A stretch of DNA of 64,000 bases, taken from positions 186,001-250,000 of the forward strand of contig JAHHHT010000010.1 in NCBI GenBank assembly GCA_019359235.1. Reading direction: 5' to 3'. The notes beneath the pieces were generated by a model, which was not told the DNA's origin, did not search any database, and was given only the letters and a program-made list of their open reading frames with translations. The stretch is from Oscillatoria princeps RMCB-10 (GTDB taxonomy: Bacteria; Cyanobacteriota; Cyanobacteriia; Cyanobacteriales; Oscillatoriaceae). This document shows, one piece after another, positions 1 through 8,912 of this stretch (position 1 is the first letter of the stretch; every line of letters begins with the position of its first letter). The translations under genes were made by a program, and so were the position numbers.

Positions 1-291
1 GTGCCGGTGCCCTTGAATAGCCGGTATTGCGGCGTGGCTTTAAATGCTTTAAACTTACCCGATAAGTGCAAGTGCTTGGGACTGGTAAGAGAAGGACAAG
101 TCATTCTACCCAGTCATAACCCAACGCTCAGCAGTGGGGATACCATCTTAGCAGTGGCACTCAATCCCGCTCTCGCACCAGTTCTAGAAGTCACCTTGAA
201 AAAAACCTATTCAGTTTTATGCCATTCCTTCAAAAGCCCCCCAAAGGCTTCAGAAGTTGAGCTGTCCGATGAGGATGTTTATTTTGGCTGA
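1..291 (+). CDS. TrkA-C (RCK_C) domain protein, 3' part
   Basis: The frame is open from the first base and ends with TGA just before kdpA, so the window probably holds only the C-terminal part of a longer protein; the GTG at base 1 may be internal. The stretch CLGLVREGQVILPSHNPTL followed by SGDTILAV is the characteristic TrkA-C/RCK_C fold signature, a regulatory ligand-binding domain of potassium channels and transporters. The acidic tail (VELSDEDVYFG) is not part of that fold. The gene lies only 3 bases before kdpA, so it is probably co-transcribed and involved in control of K+ transport. That role is inferred from domain and position; the N-terminal portion (channel or RCK_N) cannot be seen. 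Confidence 0.6.
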   Translation: MPVPLNSRYCGVALNALNLPDKCKCLGLVREGQVILPSHNPTLSSGDTILAVALNPALAPVLEVTLKKTYSVLCHSFKSPPKASEVELSDEDVYFG

Positions 292-294
292 ATT

Positions 295-1995
295 ATGTGG
301 CAAGGATTAATCCAAATAGCGCTAACGCTTCTCATTATAGCAGCAATCGCGCCTTTCTTTGGCAGTTACATGGCGCGGGTTTTCCAGGGAGAAAAAACCG
401 CCCTTGACCGGTTCCTGGTGCCGGTGGAGCGAACCCTCTACAAACTGGGTGGCGTTCGCTCTCAACAAAACATGACCGGCCCTCAGTACGCCCGTGCCGT
501 GCTGGTCAGCAACCTCCTGATGGGGGTGTTTGTCTATTGTATCATCACCCTGCAGGGTGCGCTACCCCTGAATCCCACCGGCTTGCCGGCACCCAGCTGG
601 GATTTAGCCCTGCACACTACCATCTCATTTTTAACCAATACCGACCAGCAGCACTATTCCGGGGAAACCACCTTCAGCTACGCCTCTCAGATGCTAGCGC
701 TGGGGTTTTTGATGTTTACCTCAGCCGCCACCGGCATCGCAGTAGCCATCGCCTTCATTCGCGGCTTAACCGGCAAACCTCTGGGCAACTTTTACGTTGA
801 TTTAACCCTATCCATCACCCGGATATTGCTGCCGATTTCCATCCCCTTCGCCATCCTGCTAGTCATTCAGGGCGTTCCGGAAACCCTAGCGGCACCGGCA
901 ACCGTTACCACCCTAGAAGGAGCCACACAAGTCATTGCCAGAGGGCCGGTCGCCCACTTTGAAATCATCAAACAGCTGGGAGAAAACGGCGGCGGCTTCT
1001 TTGCCATCAACTCCGCCCACCCCTACGAAAATCCCAACCCCATTTCCAACCTGATTGAAACCATCGCAATGGTTGCCATCCCAGCCTCGCTGATTCACAC
1101 CTACGGCATCATTGCCAATAACAAAAAGCAAGGCTGGCTGCTGTTCTGGATGGTCTTTATTATCTTTGCAGTTTTGGTTTTAATCGCCGCCGCCGGAGAG
1201 TTCCAAGGAAATCCCCTCGCCAACAACCTCCTCGGAAGACAGCAACCCAATTTAGAAGGAAAAGAAGTGCGATTTGGCTGGGCGCAGACAGCCCTGTGGG
1301 CAGTCATAACCACCGGCACCATGTGCGGCGCAGTCAACGGCATGCACGATTCCCTCATGCCAGCCGGCGGCTTTGTCACCCTGTTTAACATGTTCCTGCA
1401 AATCGTATGGGGCGGACAGGGCACCGGCACAGCATACTTATTCGTCTTCCTGATTTTAACCGTATTTCTCACCGGCTTGATGGTAGGGCGCACCCCCGAA
1501 TTCTTGGGTCGCAAAATAGAAAAGCGAGAAATCGTCCTATCCAGCGTAATTCTGCTGATTCACCCGATAGCAATCTTGATTCCTGCTGCCCTTACCCTCA
1601 CCTTTGCCGACAGCTTCGCCGGCACCAGCAATCCAGGCTTTCACGGACTCTCCCAAGTCGTCTACGAATACACCTCAGCAGCCGCCAACAACGGTTCCGG
1701 CTTTGAAGGATTGGGAGATGGAACCCCCTGGTGGAATCTCACGACCTGTTTCAGCCTCTTGCTGGGGCGCTACATCCCCATTGTCGCCCTGCTGCTGCTG
1801 GCAGACAGCATGGCAAACAAACAGGCCGTACCCGAAACATCCGGCACCCTGCGCACCGACACGCGCCTTTTCACCACCGTTACAGCCGGCGTAATTTTAA
1901 TCCTCGGTGCCCTGACCTTCTTCCCAGTTCTCGCCCTCGGACCGATTGCCGAAGCCTTTCAAATTGCCACCGAAGCAACCACAAAAATCCCCTAA
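295..1995 (+). CDS. kdpA: KdpA, K+-translocating subunit of the Kdp ATPase
   Basis: This 566-residue polytopic membrane protein has the usual KdpA length and forms the K+ selectivity channel of the KdpFABC high-affinity uptake pump. Pore-loop signatures are visible: [11 protein letters not shown] near residue 114, [19 protein letters not shown] near residue 230, [12 protein letters not shown] near residue 350 and NNGSGFEG near residue 465. About ten hydrophobic helices can be followed along the chain. The ATG at 295 overlaps no other gene and begins 3 bases after the preceding stop, which implies translational coupling. kdpB follows after 37 bases. Induction by K+ limitation or osmotic stress is known for cyanobacterial kdp operons; no operator was recognised here. 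Confidence 0.97.
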   Translation: MWQGLIQIALTLLIIAAIAPFFGSYMARVFQGEKTALDRFLVPVERTLYKLGGVRSQQNMTGPQYARAVLVSNLLMGVFVYCIITLQGALPLNPTGLPAPSWDLALHTTISFLTNTDQQHYSGETTFSYASQMLALGFLMFTSAATGIAVAIAFIRGLTGKPLGNFYVDLTLSITRILLPISIPFAILLVIQGVPETLAAPATVTTLEGATQVIARGPVAHFEIIKQLGENGGGFFAINSAHPYENPNPISNLIETIAMVAIPASLIHTYGIIANNKKQGWLLFWMVFIIFAVLVLIAAAGEFQGNPLANNLLGRQQPNLEGKEVRFGWAQTALWAVITTGTMCGAVNGMHDSLMPAGGFVTLFNMFLQIVWGGQGTGTAYLFVFLILTVFLTGLMVGRTPEFLGRKIEKREIVLSSVILLIHPIAILIPAALTLTFADSFAGTSNPGFHGLSQVVYEYTSAAANNGSGFEGLGDGTPWWNLTTCFSLLLGRYIPIVALLLLADSMANKQAVPETSGTLRTDTRLFTTVTAGVILILGALTFFPVLALGPIAEAFQIATEATTKIP

Positions 1996-2032
1996 TCCCC
2001 TAATCCCGGCACCTACAACTGACACTTGACAA

Positions 2033-4126
2033 ATGACAAACCCAGCTTCCAAACCGAAACGGACTCCACGCGGACCGCGCCATTCTCGGAGACACACGCC
2101 AAAAGCCGATACCAGAGGTCTGTACAAACGAGCGATTCGGGAATCCTTCGTCAAGCTGGACCCCCACATTGCGGTGAAAAACCCGGTCATGTTTATTGTT
2201 TGGGTCGGCACAATCGTCACCGCACTGCTGACACTTGACCCGTACTTGTTCGGTGCCGTTCCGGGAGAAAACCCGCGATTAATCAATGCCTTGATAACAG
2301 TAATCCTGTTCTTCACCGTCCTGTTTGCCAACTTTGCCGAAGCGGTAGCGGAAGGGCGGGGTAAGGCGCAAGCTGACGCCTTGCGCTCTACCAAATCTGA
2401 TACCGTCGCCCGCAAACTTTTGCCCGATGGCTCAGTGCAGGATGTATCTTCCACGAGTCTGAGAAAAGGCGATCTGGTGAAAATAATCGGCGGCGATATG
2501 ATTCCCGCTGACGGGGAGGTGGTTGCCGGTGTCGCCAGTGTGGATGAATCCGCGATTACCGGCGAATCCGCGCCGGTGCTCAAAGAACCCGGCTCTGATA
2601 TAGCCAGTTCCGTCACCGGCGGGACGCGCATTCTCTCCGACGAACTGACTATCCGAGTTACAGCCGATCCGGGGAAGGGATTTATTGACCGCATGATCGC
2701 CCTCGTGGAAGGCGCTGAGCGCAGCAAGACGCCCAATGAAATTGCCCTGACTGTGTTGCTGGCGGTTCTGACTCAGGTGTTTCTGATTGTGGTGGCGACT
2801 TTACCGCCAATTGCCAATTATGTCAAGAGTCCGGTGAGCGTGGCGATTTTGATTTCCCTGCTGGTGGCGCTGATTCCCACAACTATCGGCGGGTTGCTCA
2901 GCGCTATCGGGATTGCCGGCATGGATCGGGTGGCTCAGTTTAATGTGGTGGCCACTTCGGGACGGGCGGTGGAGGCTTGCGGCGATGTCAACACCTTGGT
3001 ACTGGACAAAACCGGCACGATTACCCTGGGAAACCGGCTGGCGGAGGAGTTTATTCCAGTCAATGGCCACCCAATGGCGGAGATTGCCCGCGTCGCTCTG
3101 GCTGCCAGTGTGTTCGATGAGACTCCAGAAGGAAAATCTATTGTCCGTCTGGCTCAGAAGTTAGAAGCGCAAATCGATTTTGAGCGCAGCCAAGCGGAGG
3201 GCGTTGAGTTTTCCGCTAGAACACGCATGAGTGGGACGAATTTGCCGGATGGCTGCGAGGTGCGCAAGGGAGCGGTGGATGCGATTAAGGGGTTTGTGCG
3301 CTCGCGGGGTGGGAGACTGACGCCGGAACTCGATACGGCTTACGAGCGCGTCTCTCGTCTGGGAGGCACACCTTTGGCAGTTTGTCAAGATAGCGAAATC
3401 TACGGCGTTATCTATTTGAAGGATATTATTAAACCGGGGATTCGGGAGCGCTTTGACCAGTTGCGGCGCATGGGGGTGCGCACGGTGATGCTGACGGGTG
3501 ATAACCGGATTACGGCGTCAGTGATTGCGCAAGAAGCCGGTGTGGATGATTTTATTGCGGAGGCGACGCCGGAAGACAAAATTTCGGTGATTCAAGCTGA
3601 GCAAGCGCAAGGTAAAATTGTGGCGATGACGGGCGACGGTACGAATGACGCGCCGGCGCTGGCGCAAGCGAATGTGGGTTTGGCGATGAATTCTGGCACC
3701 CAGGCGGCTAAGGAAGCTGCAAATATGGTAGATTTGGATTCTGACCCGACGAAGTTGATTGATTTGGTGACGATTGGCAAGCAGTTGCTGATTACTCGCG
3801 GGGCGCTGACGACGTTTTCTGTTGCCAATGATATTGCGAAATATTTTGCGATTATTCCGGCGATGTTTGCTGAGGCGGGGATTGGCAGTTTGAATGTGAT
3901 GGGGCTGGCGAGTGGGAATTCTGCGGTTTTGTCGGCGCTGATTTATAATGCGTTGATTATTCCGGTTCTGATTCCGCTGGCGCTGCGGGGGGTTGAGTTT
4001 AGACCGCTTACGGCTGACCAGCTGTTGCGGCGGAATATTTTGATTTATGGGTTGGGGGGTGTGGTTGCGCCTTTTGTTGCGATTAAGTTGATTGATGTTT
4101 TGGTTGCAGCTGTGGGGTTGGGGTAG
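2033..4126 (+). CDS. kdpB: KdpB, P-type ATPase subunit of the Kdp pump
   Basis: The 697-residue protein is the energy-transducing subunit of KdpFABC. It carries the P-type ATPase hallmarks in order: the actuator loop ITGES near residue 180, the phosphorylated Asp in DKTGT (Asp325), the N-domain, and the hinge motif [11 protein letters not shown] near residue 535. The membrane helices lie at both ends. The ATG at 2033 has no strong Shine-Dalgarno; the first ~35 residues are basic and proline-rich, as in other cyanobacterial KdpB. Codon third positions shift towards T in the last 500 bases, but the frame is intact. It is followed by the small kdpF-like gene and kdpC, as in Anabaena kdp operons. 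Confidence 0.97.
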   Translation: MTNPASKPKRTPRGPRHSRRHTPKADTRGLYKRAIRESFVKLDPHIAVKNPVMFIVWVGTIVTALLTLDPYLFGAVPGENPRLINALITVILFFTVLFANFAEAVAEGRGKAQADALRSTKSDTVARKLLPDGSVQDVSSTSLRKGDLVKIIGGDMIPADGEVVAGVASVDESAITGESAPVLKEPGSDIASSVTGGTRILSDELTIRVTADPGKGFIDRMIALVEGAERSKTPNEIALTVLLAVLTQVFLIVVATLPPIANYVKSPVSVAILISLLVALIPTTIGGLLSAIGIAGMDRVAQFNVVATSGRAVEACGDVNTLVLDKTGTITLGNRLAEEFIPVNGHPMAEIARVALAASVFDETPEGKSIVRLAQKLEAQIDFERSQAEGVEFSARTRMSGTNLPDGCEVRKGAVDAIKGFVRSRGGRLTPELDTAYERVSRLGGTPLAVCQDSEIYGVIYLKDIIKPGIRERFDQLRRMGVRTVMLTGDNRITASVIAQEAGVDDFIAEATPEDKISVIQAEQAQGKIVAMTGDGTNDAPALAQANVGLAMNSGTQAAKEAANMVDLDSDPTKLIDLVTIGKQLLITRGALTTFSVANDIAKYFAIIPAMFAEAGIGSLNVMGLASGNSAVLSALIYNALIIPVLIPLALRGVEFRPLTADQLLRRNILIYGLGGVVAPFVAIKLIDVLVAAVGLG

Positions 4127-4183
4127 AAATGTTTAGAAATGAACCGCTCCTGAGCCAAGGACGCCAAGAAAGAGAGGAAAGGT

Positions 4184-4408
4184 ATGAAGAGGGTTGAGTT
4201 GGTAAGAGGGATGTGGGGCAGGCAGCGGGTGCCGGTGGGGCTGTTTTTGTTGATGTGTTTGAATTTGGTGGTGGCACCGGCTGTTTGGGCGGCTGCCGGT
4301 GGGGATATTGAGCGTCGCGCTGCTTGGGCGATTGGCCTTTTGGGGATTGTGACGCTGGGGCTTTCGGTTTATTTGTTTCTGGTTATTTTTCAGCCGGAAC
4401 GCTTTTAA
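4184..4408 (+). CDS. kdpF: KdpF/KdpG-like small membrane subunit
   Basis: A 74-residue protein with two hydrophobic segments (about residues 16-37 and 47-68). Its C-terminus, LSVYLFLVIFQPERF, matches the KdpF ending in which one helix is followed by a short charged tail with PE(K/R)F. KdpF stabilises the KdpABC complex in the membrane. In Anabaena a longer small gene at this same place, between kdpB and kdpC, has been called kdpG; the 74-residue length fits that form. A good ribosome binding site (GAGAGGAAAGG) stands immediately before the ATG. The first hydrophobic segment may be a signal-like extension. Identification rests on the C-terminal motif and the position. Confidence 0.8.
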   Translation: MKRVELVRGMWGRQRVPVGLFLLMCLNLVVAPAVWAAAGGDIERRAAWAIGLLGIVTLGLSVYLFLVIFQPERF

Positions 4409-4437
4409 TCGGAGCGTCCCATTCCCCTCGTTTCCCC

Positions 4438-4697
4438 TCGTTCCCAGCCTCAGGCTGGGAACGCCGCTTTGGAGGCTCTGCCTCCTTTCAAGGGACAAGC
4501 TGATTAAAAGCCTAACAGCTTATGAAAACCGTTCTATACTCTGAAACGAGCGAAACGAGCGAAAACGAGAAGGGAGGCAGAGCCTCCCAGTTTCATTCCC
4601 AGGCGGAGCCTGGGAACGAGAAAAGGCAAGGTTGCCAAACCAGAAGGGAGGCAGAGCCTCCCAGTTTCATTCCCAGGCGGAGCCTGGGAACGAGAAA
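4438..4697. repeat. Palindromic repeat cluster between kdpF and kdpC
   Basis: The spacer holds several copies of two short inverted repeats: GTTCCCAGCCTCAGGCTGGGAAC-type hairpins and GGAGGCTCTGCCTCC-type hairpins. A block of about 80 bases combining both is repeated in tandem at about 4568-4624 and 4645-4697. Related copies lie at 10541-10592 and 40277-40330. They separate kdpF from kdpC and could act as transcript hairpins; no protein is encoded. Confidence 0.8.
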
Positions 4698-4717
4698 ATT
4701 ACCGATGAGAGAAAACT

Positions 4718-5320
4718 ATGTCTGTTATTCGAGAAATTGTCACCGGCATTCGCGTCACCCTGGTTCTTTGGGTTTTGACGGCTTTGATTTATCCGCTGTT
4801 TGTGGTGGGTGCCGGTCAGGTGCTGTTTCCTTATCAGGCTAATGGCAGTATAATCACAAATGCGGGAACGCCGGTGGGGTCTGCTTTGATAGGTCAGAGC
4901 TTTACTTCTGACCGGTATTTCTGGAGCCGTCCGAGCACGACGAATTACAGCAGCTTCACACCGGCACAGCGCGATCCAAAAAATGTTGGGCAAACTGCGG
5001 GCGTGTCTGGTGCCAGCAATCTGGCTCCGGGCAATCCCGACTTGCTCAAACGGATTCAATCTGAAGCAGGGCGGCTCGGGGAGGCGAATCTGCCGTCGAG
5101 TGCGGATCTGGTGTACACTTCTGGCTCCAGCTTGGACCCGCATATTAGCGTCGGGGCGGCGTATGCCCAAGCGAAACGGGTTGCTGCAGCCCGGGGTTTG
5201 TCTGAAGATCGGGTGCAAGCGCTGATTCCCAAGCACACGGAGGGCAGATTCCTCTGGGTGTTCGGGGAACCGGGTGTCAATGTTCTCCGTCTGAATCTGG
5301 CGCTGGACGCTCTGCAGTAG
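4718..5320 (+). CDS. kdpC: KdpC, Kdp ATPase accessory subunit
   Basis: A 200-residue protein with one N-terminal membrane helix (about residues 11-33) and a periplasmic/extracytoplasmic domain. Family motifs are visible: SALIGQSFTSDRYFWSRPS near residues 53-71, and SGASNLAPGNPDLLKR near residue 100, then SLDPHISVGAAYAQAKRVA, with LRLNLALDAL at the end. KdpC is the subunit of the KdpFABC pump that supports nucleotide binding by KdpB. The gene is separated from kdpF by 309 bases of repeat DNA. The ATG at 4718 opens directly into the membrane segment, so no other start is needed. Confidence 0.95.
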   Translation: MSVIREIVTGIRVTLVLWVLTALIYPLFVVGAGQVLFPYQANGSIITNAGTPVGSALIGQSFTSDRYFWSRPSTTNYSSFTPAQRDPKNVGQTAGVSGASNLAPGNPDLLKRIQSEAGRLGEANLPSSADLVYTSGSSLDPHISVGAAYAQAKRVAAARGLSEDRVQALIPKHTEGRFLWVFGEPGVNVLRLNLALDALQ

Positions 5321-5453
5321 GGTGCGTTATTAACCATACCCATAGCTCTTTGTCGTAAATTAGGGGAAAATAAGGCTTGTCGGGGAGATGGGGAGAATAA
5401 ATCTTCTTTTCCCAAATCCTCGGAAAAGTAAGCTCACCGCAAACCCCTGAAAT

Positions 5454-6728
5454 ATGTTCCAGAATGTACGGGTTAAAATTCGCCGGCAGTCAATGCTACA
5501 GCCTTGGGAGCAGGTAGATTGGCTGCTACTCATCCTGACAGTGGGTCTGGCTCTTTTTGGAGGAGTTATGATCCGCAGTGTGGAGTTAAACCAGGGACAA
5601 ACAGACTGGTGGCAGCACTGGGGAACCACCGGAGTGGGTTTGGTATTAGCGCTTTTCATCGCTCGCTGCCGTTATGAGAAGCTGATGGATTGGAAGTGGG
5701 TGATCTACGGCGCGATCAATCTGTCGCTGATTGCCGTCCGGTTTATCGGCACCCAAGCTTTGGGGGCGCAGCGGTGGATTAACGTTTTTGGCTTCCACGT
5801 CCAACCCTCGGAATTTGCCAAAGTGGGGGTGATTGTCACTCTAGCCGCTTTGCTGCACGAGCGCAACGCCTCAACCATCCCCAATATGTTGAAGATCCTG
5901 GGGGTGACGGCTGTCCCCTGGGCGCTGGTGTTTTTGGAGCCGAATCTGGGAACCTCGCTAGTCTTTGGCGCGATCACCCTGGGAATGCTTTACTGGGGCA
6001 ATGCCAATCCGGGCTGGCTGATTCTGCTGCTTTCGCCGGTGGTGTCCGCCATCCTCTTTAATGTCAAGATTCTGTCATGGCAGAATGTGCCGTTGGTTTG
6101 GGTGGTCTGGGTGATTGCGATGGGTGCGATCGGTTTCTTCACCCTGCCCAAGCGGTGGATCTGTTCCGCAGCAGCCCTCGTGGTGAACACGGTTTCAGGA
6201 TGGTTGGGACATGTCTTCTGGGGGCTGCTACATGACTATCAAAAACAGCGCCTGATTCTATTTTTAGATCCCGAGCAAGACCCCTTGGGAGGGGGGTATC
6301 ACCTGATCCAGTCTCGGATTGCCATTGGTGCCGGCCAACTTTGGGGGCGGGGTCTGTATCAGGGAACGCAAACCCAACTCAATTTTATCCCAGAACAGCA
6401 TACGGATTTCATCTTCTCGGCCATTGGCGAGGAGCTGGGCTTCGTTGGCTGCATCGCGGTGTTTATCGGCTTTTGGCTGATCTTCCTGCGCCTGGTTCTT
6501 ATCGCTCAAAGCGCCAAAGACAGCTTCGGCTCTCTCTTGGCGATTGGCGTGCTGTCAATGATGGTATTTCAGCTGATTATTAATGTTGGCATGAACATCG
6601 GGCTAGCGCCGGTCACTGGGGTGCCGCTGCCTTTGCTCAGTTACGGTCGCTCGGCACTGCTGAGCAACTTTATTGCCATCGGACTGGTGTCCTCTGTGGC
6701 TAATCACCGGCAGCGGAGCCGGTTTTAG
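5454..6728 (+). CDS. rodA: RodA, SEDS-family peptidoglycan polymerase
   Basis: This 424-residue protein has the ten-helix SEDS architecture. The family signature is present near the C-terminus: NVGMNIGLAPVTGVPLPLLS followed by YGRSALLSN; VTGVPLPLLSYG is characteristic of FtsW/RodA. The long loop QKQRLILFLDPEQDPLGGGYH with SRIAIGAGQLWGRG is typical of RodA. RodA makes glycan strands during lateral wall growth together with a class B PBP. Two starts are possible, ATG 5454 or ATG 5493 (MLQPWEQVDWLL), the latter nearer to the usual length. Its position between kdpC and kdpD is unusual. No mreB, mreC or pbp2 gene is adjacent. Confidence 0.92.
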   Translation: MFQNVRVKIRRQSMLQPWEQVDWLLLILTVGLALFGGVMIRSVELNQGQTDWWQHWGTTGVGLVLALFIARCRYEKLMDWKWVIYGAINLSLIAVRFIGTQALGAQRWINVFGFHVQPSEFAKVGVIVTLAALLHERNASTIPNMLKILGVTAVPWALVFLEPNLGTSLVFGAITLGMLYWGNANPGWLILLLSPVVSAILFNVKILSWQNVPLVWVVWVIAMGAIGFFTLPKRWICSAAALVVNTVSGWLGHVFWGLLHDYQKQRLILFLDPEQDPLGGGYHLIQSRIAIGAGQLWGRGLYQGTQTQLNFIPEQHTDFIFSAIGEELGFVGCIAVFIGFWLIFLRLVLIAQSAKDSFGSLLAIGVLSMMVFQLIINVGMNIGLAPVTGVPLPLLSYGRSALLSNFIAIGLVSSVANHRQRSRF

Positions 6729-6770
6729 CTCACAGTGCTGGGTGCCAGGTGTTAGGTATTGGGTGTTAGA

Positions 6771-6867
6771 TATAGCGGTTCTCAGTTGGATGAAGTAGCC
6801 CTTTGAAACCCGGTTTCTTAAAGAAACCGGGTTTCTCAGTACCTCACAAAGGATGAGAAACGCTATA
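6771..6867. mobile_element. TA-flanked MITE, AAACCCGG-core type
   Basis: A 97-base element bounded by TATAGCGGTTCTCA on the left and the inverse form TGAGAAACGCTATA on the right. The core is a strong palindrome of AAACCCGGTTTCTT and AAGAAACCGGGTTT. The terminal TATA on both sides is consistent with TA target duplication, as made by IS630/Tc1-type transposases. The same element occurs inverted at 41217-41314. No transposase gene is present. Confidence 0.7.
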
Positions 6868-6941
6868 TTAGGTGGCAGGGTGGCCGGTGGCCGGTGTGCC
6901 CTGTCCCTGAAACCTGAAACCGCGTCACCGCCAAACCTCTT

Positions 6942-6971
6942 CCCCTAACCCCTAACCCCTAACCCCTAACC
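6942..6971. repeat. CCCCTAA heptanucleotide STRR
   Basis: Four tandem copies of the 7-base unit CCCCTAA lie immediately before the kdpD start codon. The same unit recurs at about 20519-20545 and 22262-22318. Short tandem heptamers of this kind (STRR) are known from filamentous cyanobacteria. Confidence 0.85.
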
Positions 6972-6972
6972 T

Positions 6973-8106
6973 GTGATTCATAAAAGTGAGATAAACAATC
7001 AGCTGCACTCACCGGCACCCAAAAGCCGCAGCCGGCGGGGCAAGCACAAAATCTTTATTGGCATGGCTCCCGGCGTCGGCAAAACTTACCGCATGCTCGA
7101 AGAAGCTCACCAACTCAAAGAGGAAGGAATTGATGTCGTTATCGGGCTGCTGGAAACCCACGGGCGGCGGGAAACAGCTGAACAGGCGGAAGGGTTGGAG
7201 ATTGTCCCCCGCAAGCAAATCATCCGAGGGGGGATGACGCTTACTGAAATGGATGCGGATGCAATTTTGGAGCGAGCGCCCAAGCTGGTTTTGGTGGACG
7301 AGCTGGCGCACACCAATGTCCCCGGTTCCCCACGGGAAAAGCGCTACCAGGATGTGGAAGTTATTTTGGCTGCCGGTGTTGATGTCTACTCTACTGTTAA
7401 TATTCAGCATTTGGAAAGTCTCAATGACTTGGTAGCCCGGATTACCGGCGTGGTGGTGCGAGAGCGCATCCCCGACCGGCTTCTGGAAGAAGCTGATGAG
7501 GTGGTGCTCGTTGACGTGACGCCGGAAACGCTCGAAGAGCGGCTGCAGGAAGGCAAAATCTACGCGCCGGAAAAAATTGAGCAATCCTTGGCGAATTTTT
7601 TCCAGCGCCGCAACCTAATTGCGCTGCGCGAGTTGGCGCTGCGGGAGTTGGCAGATAATATAGAGGGGGATGCTAAGGCTTGCACCCCAGCCGGTCAGTT
7701 CTGCAATATCCAAGAACGGGTTTTGGTTTGTATTTCCACTTACCCGAATTCGGTGCAGTTGCTGCGCCGGGGTGCCAGGATTGCTAATTATATGAATGCC
7801 AAACTGTATGCGGTGTTCGTGGACAATCCCGACCGCTTCCTCTCCAAGGCGGAGAGCCTTCACGTTGAAACCTGTGAAAAGCTTTGTAAAGAATTTGGGG
7901 GGGAATTTCTGCGAGTTCCCAGCTACAATGTTTCTAAGGGGATTGCTGAAGTGGCACAAAAATATGGCATTACTAATATCGTGCTGGGCGAAACTCGCCG
8001 GTCTCGCTGGGAGTTGCTGCTGCGCGGGTTCCTCGCGCAACAGCTGATGGGATTAGTCAAACACATTGATTTGCACATTATCGCCACGGACAAAACGCCG
8101 GACTGA
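6973..8106 (+). CDS. kdpD: Truncated KdpD (KdpD-N plus Usp domain)
   Basis: The 377-residue protein corresponds only to the N-terminal cytoplasmic half of enterobacterial KdpD (about 890 residues). It has the KdpD-N domain with a Walker A motif GMAPGVGKT at residues 30-38 and a Walker B-like LVLVDELAHTN near residue 108, then a universal-stress-protein domain (about 245-370) with the GETRRSRWELL loop. The four membrane helices and histidine-kinase module are absent, and no kdpE is present. Such short KdpD proteins are known from cyanobacterial kdp operons such as Anabaena, where they are thought to need a separate kinase partner. The start is GTG 6973, abutting the CCCCTAA repeat. Confidence 0.93.
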   Translation: MIHKSEINNQLHSPAPKSRSRRGKHKIFIGMAPGVGKTYRMLEEAHQLKEEGIDVVIGLLETHGRRETAEQAEGLEIVPRKQIIRGGMTLTEMDADAILERAPKLVLVDELAHTNVPGSPREKRYQDVEVILAAGVDVYSTVNIQHLESLNDLVARITGVVVRERIPDRLLEEADEVVLVDVTPETLEERLQEGKIYAPEKIEQSLANFFQRRNLIALRELALRELADNIEGDAKACTPAGQFCNIQERVLVCISTYPNSVQLLRRGARIANYMNAKLYAVFVDNPDRFLSKAESLHVETCEKLCKEFGGEFLRVPSYNVSKGIAEVAQKYGITNIVLGETRRSRWELLLRGFLAQQLMGLVKHIDLHIIATDKTPD

Positions 8107-8218
8107 TCTGCGGGCGGGAGCGCAGCCGAATCGCGCTCGCGCTTATTTGGGCGCTCCAATGAGCGGCGAAGTCCTCACTGCAGCGGCAGAACCGGGAGCG
8201 AAAAACAAGCCAAAGCGT

Positions 8219-8353
8219 AGAAACCGGGTTTCTTCCAGAAACCCGGTTTCTGGCCCCAGCCAAGCCAAATTGGTTAAGACATTAGACGTTGAGGACAGGC
8301 AAGATGCCTGTCCTACGGATATATCCCGTAGGACAGGCAAGATGCCTGTCCTA
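8219..8353. repeat. Palindromic repeats between kdpD and the next gene
   Basis: Two repeat types are adjacent: GAAACCGGGTTTCTT with AGAAACCCGGTTTCT (8219-8252), and a larger inverted repeat in which AGGACAGGCAAGATGCCTGT occurs twice around TACGGATATATCCCGTA (8292-8353). The second type recurs at 8830-8860, 58070-58140 and, as AGGACAGGCGTC-type variants, at 40993-41055 and 47791-47815. Confidence 0.85.
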
Positions 8354-8383
8354 AAACTGCGCTTAGAAATCGCCAAAAACCTT

Positions 8384-8749
8384 ATGATTAAGAGACTATT
8401 AATTCTGGGGCTTTTCGCAATTTTCCTTTTCGCAGGGCTGCAAAACTATTCAGTCGCGAGAGCCTCTTCCGACCTGGGACCCCGCGTTTCTCGGCTGGAA
8501 TCCGAACTTCTCAATCTCAGGACGCAGATTTACCGGCTGGAGTCTCAGATATCTAGTGCCAGCCGGTCTTCCCCCCAGAGATCCGCACCGCTTCCACCGG
8601 CAGCTGCACCAGAAGAACCCAGACTCTACAGACCGATTTCTCCCACCGATCCGATGTTCGACCGGCTGGCAACTTTAGTCATTGAACTCAAACAACAAGT
8701 CAGCCAGCTTGAAAACCGGGTATCCGCACTAGAGGCGGCGCACCCATGA
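8384..8749 (+). CDS. Small membrane-anchored coiled-coil protein
   Basis: No named family was recognised. From ATG 8384 (MIKRLLILGLFAIFLFAGLQ) the protein has 121 residues: an N-terminal hydrophobic segment (residues 4-20) that may be an uncleaved anchor or signal, a first heptad-rich stretch (SRLESELLNLRTQIYRLESQ, about 35-58), a proline/alanine/serine linker, and a second heptad stretch (LVIELKQQVSQLENRVSALE, about 96-116). The frame is open further upstream, but that part is only palindromic repeat DNA, so the later ATG was chosen. Similar small helical proteins are common in cyanobacteria; the function is unknown. Confidence 0.6.
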   Translation: MIKRLLILGLFAIFLFAGLQNYSVARASSDLGPRVSRLESELLNLRTQIYRLESQISSASRSSPQRSAPLPPAAAPEEPRLYRPISPTDPMFDRLATLVIELKQQVSQLENRVSALEAAHP

Positions 8750-8816
8750 AAATTGCTTAGGAAGTTAGATACTAACATGTTTTTGAAACTGGGCTAACGC
8801 CGTACCTGCGGACTGT

Positions 8817-8912
8817 CTGTATTATACCTGTAGGACAGGCATCTTGCCTGTCCCAGCCCTGCGAATTGTCTGTAGAATACCGGCAGGACAGGCCGAAAAG
8901 CCTGTCCGCAGC
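8817..8912. repeat. Degenerate palindromic repeat pair
   Basis: Two related units begin with TGTCTGTATTATACCTGTAG and TGTCTGTAGAATACCGGCAG and each contains an AGGACAGGC...GCCTGTCC hairpin. They lie between the convergent ends of the coiled-coil gene and the DUF4139 gene and could terminate transcription on either strand. Confidence 0.6.

Noticed and set aside
1897-2736. 279-codon open frame antisense to kdpA/kdpB
   Set aside because: It lies wholly opposite two certain genes, has no recognisable domain, and follows from the GC-skewed codon use of kdpB.
8066-8383. N-terminal extension of the coiled-coil gene
   Set aside because: The extra 106 codons are palindromic repeat DNA, and a hydrophobic N-terminal segment begins at ATG 8384.
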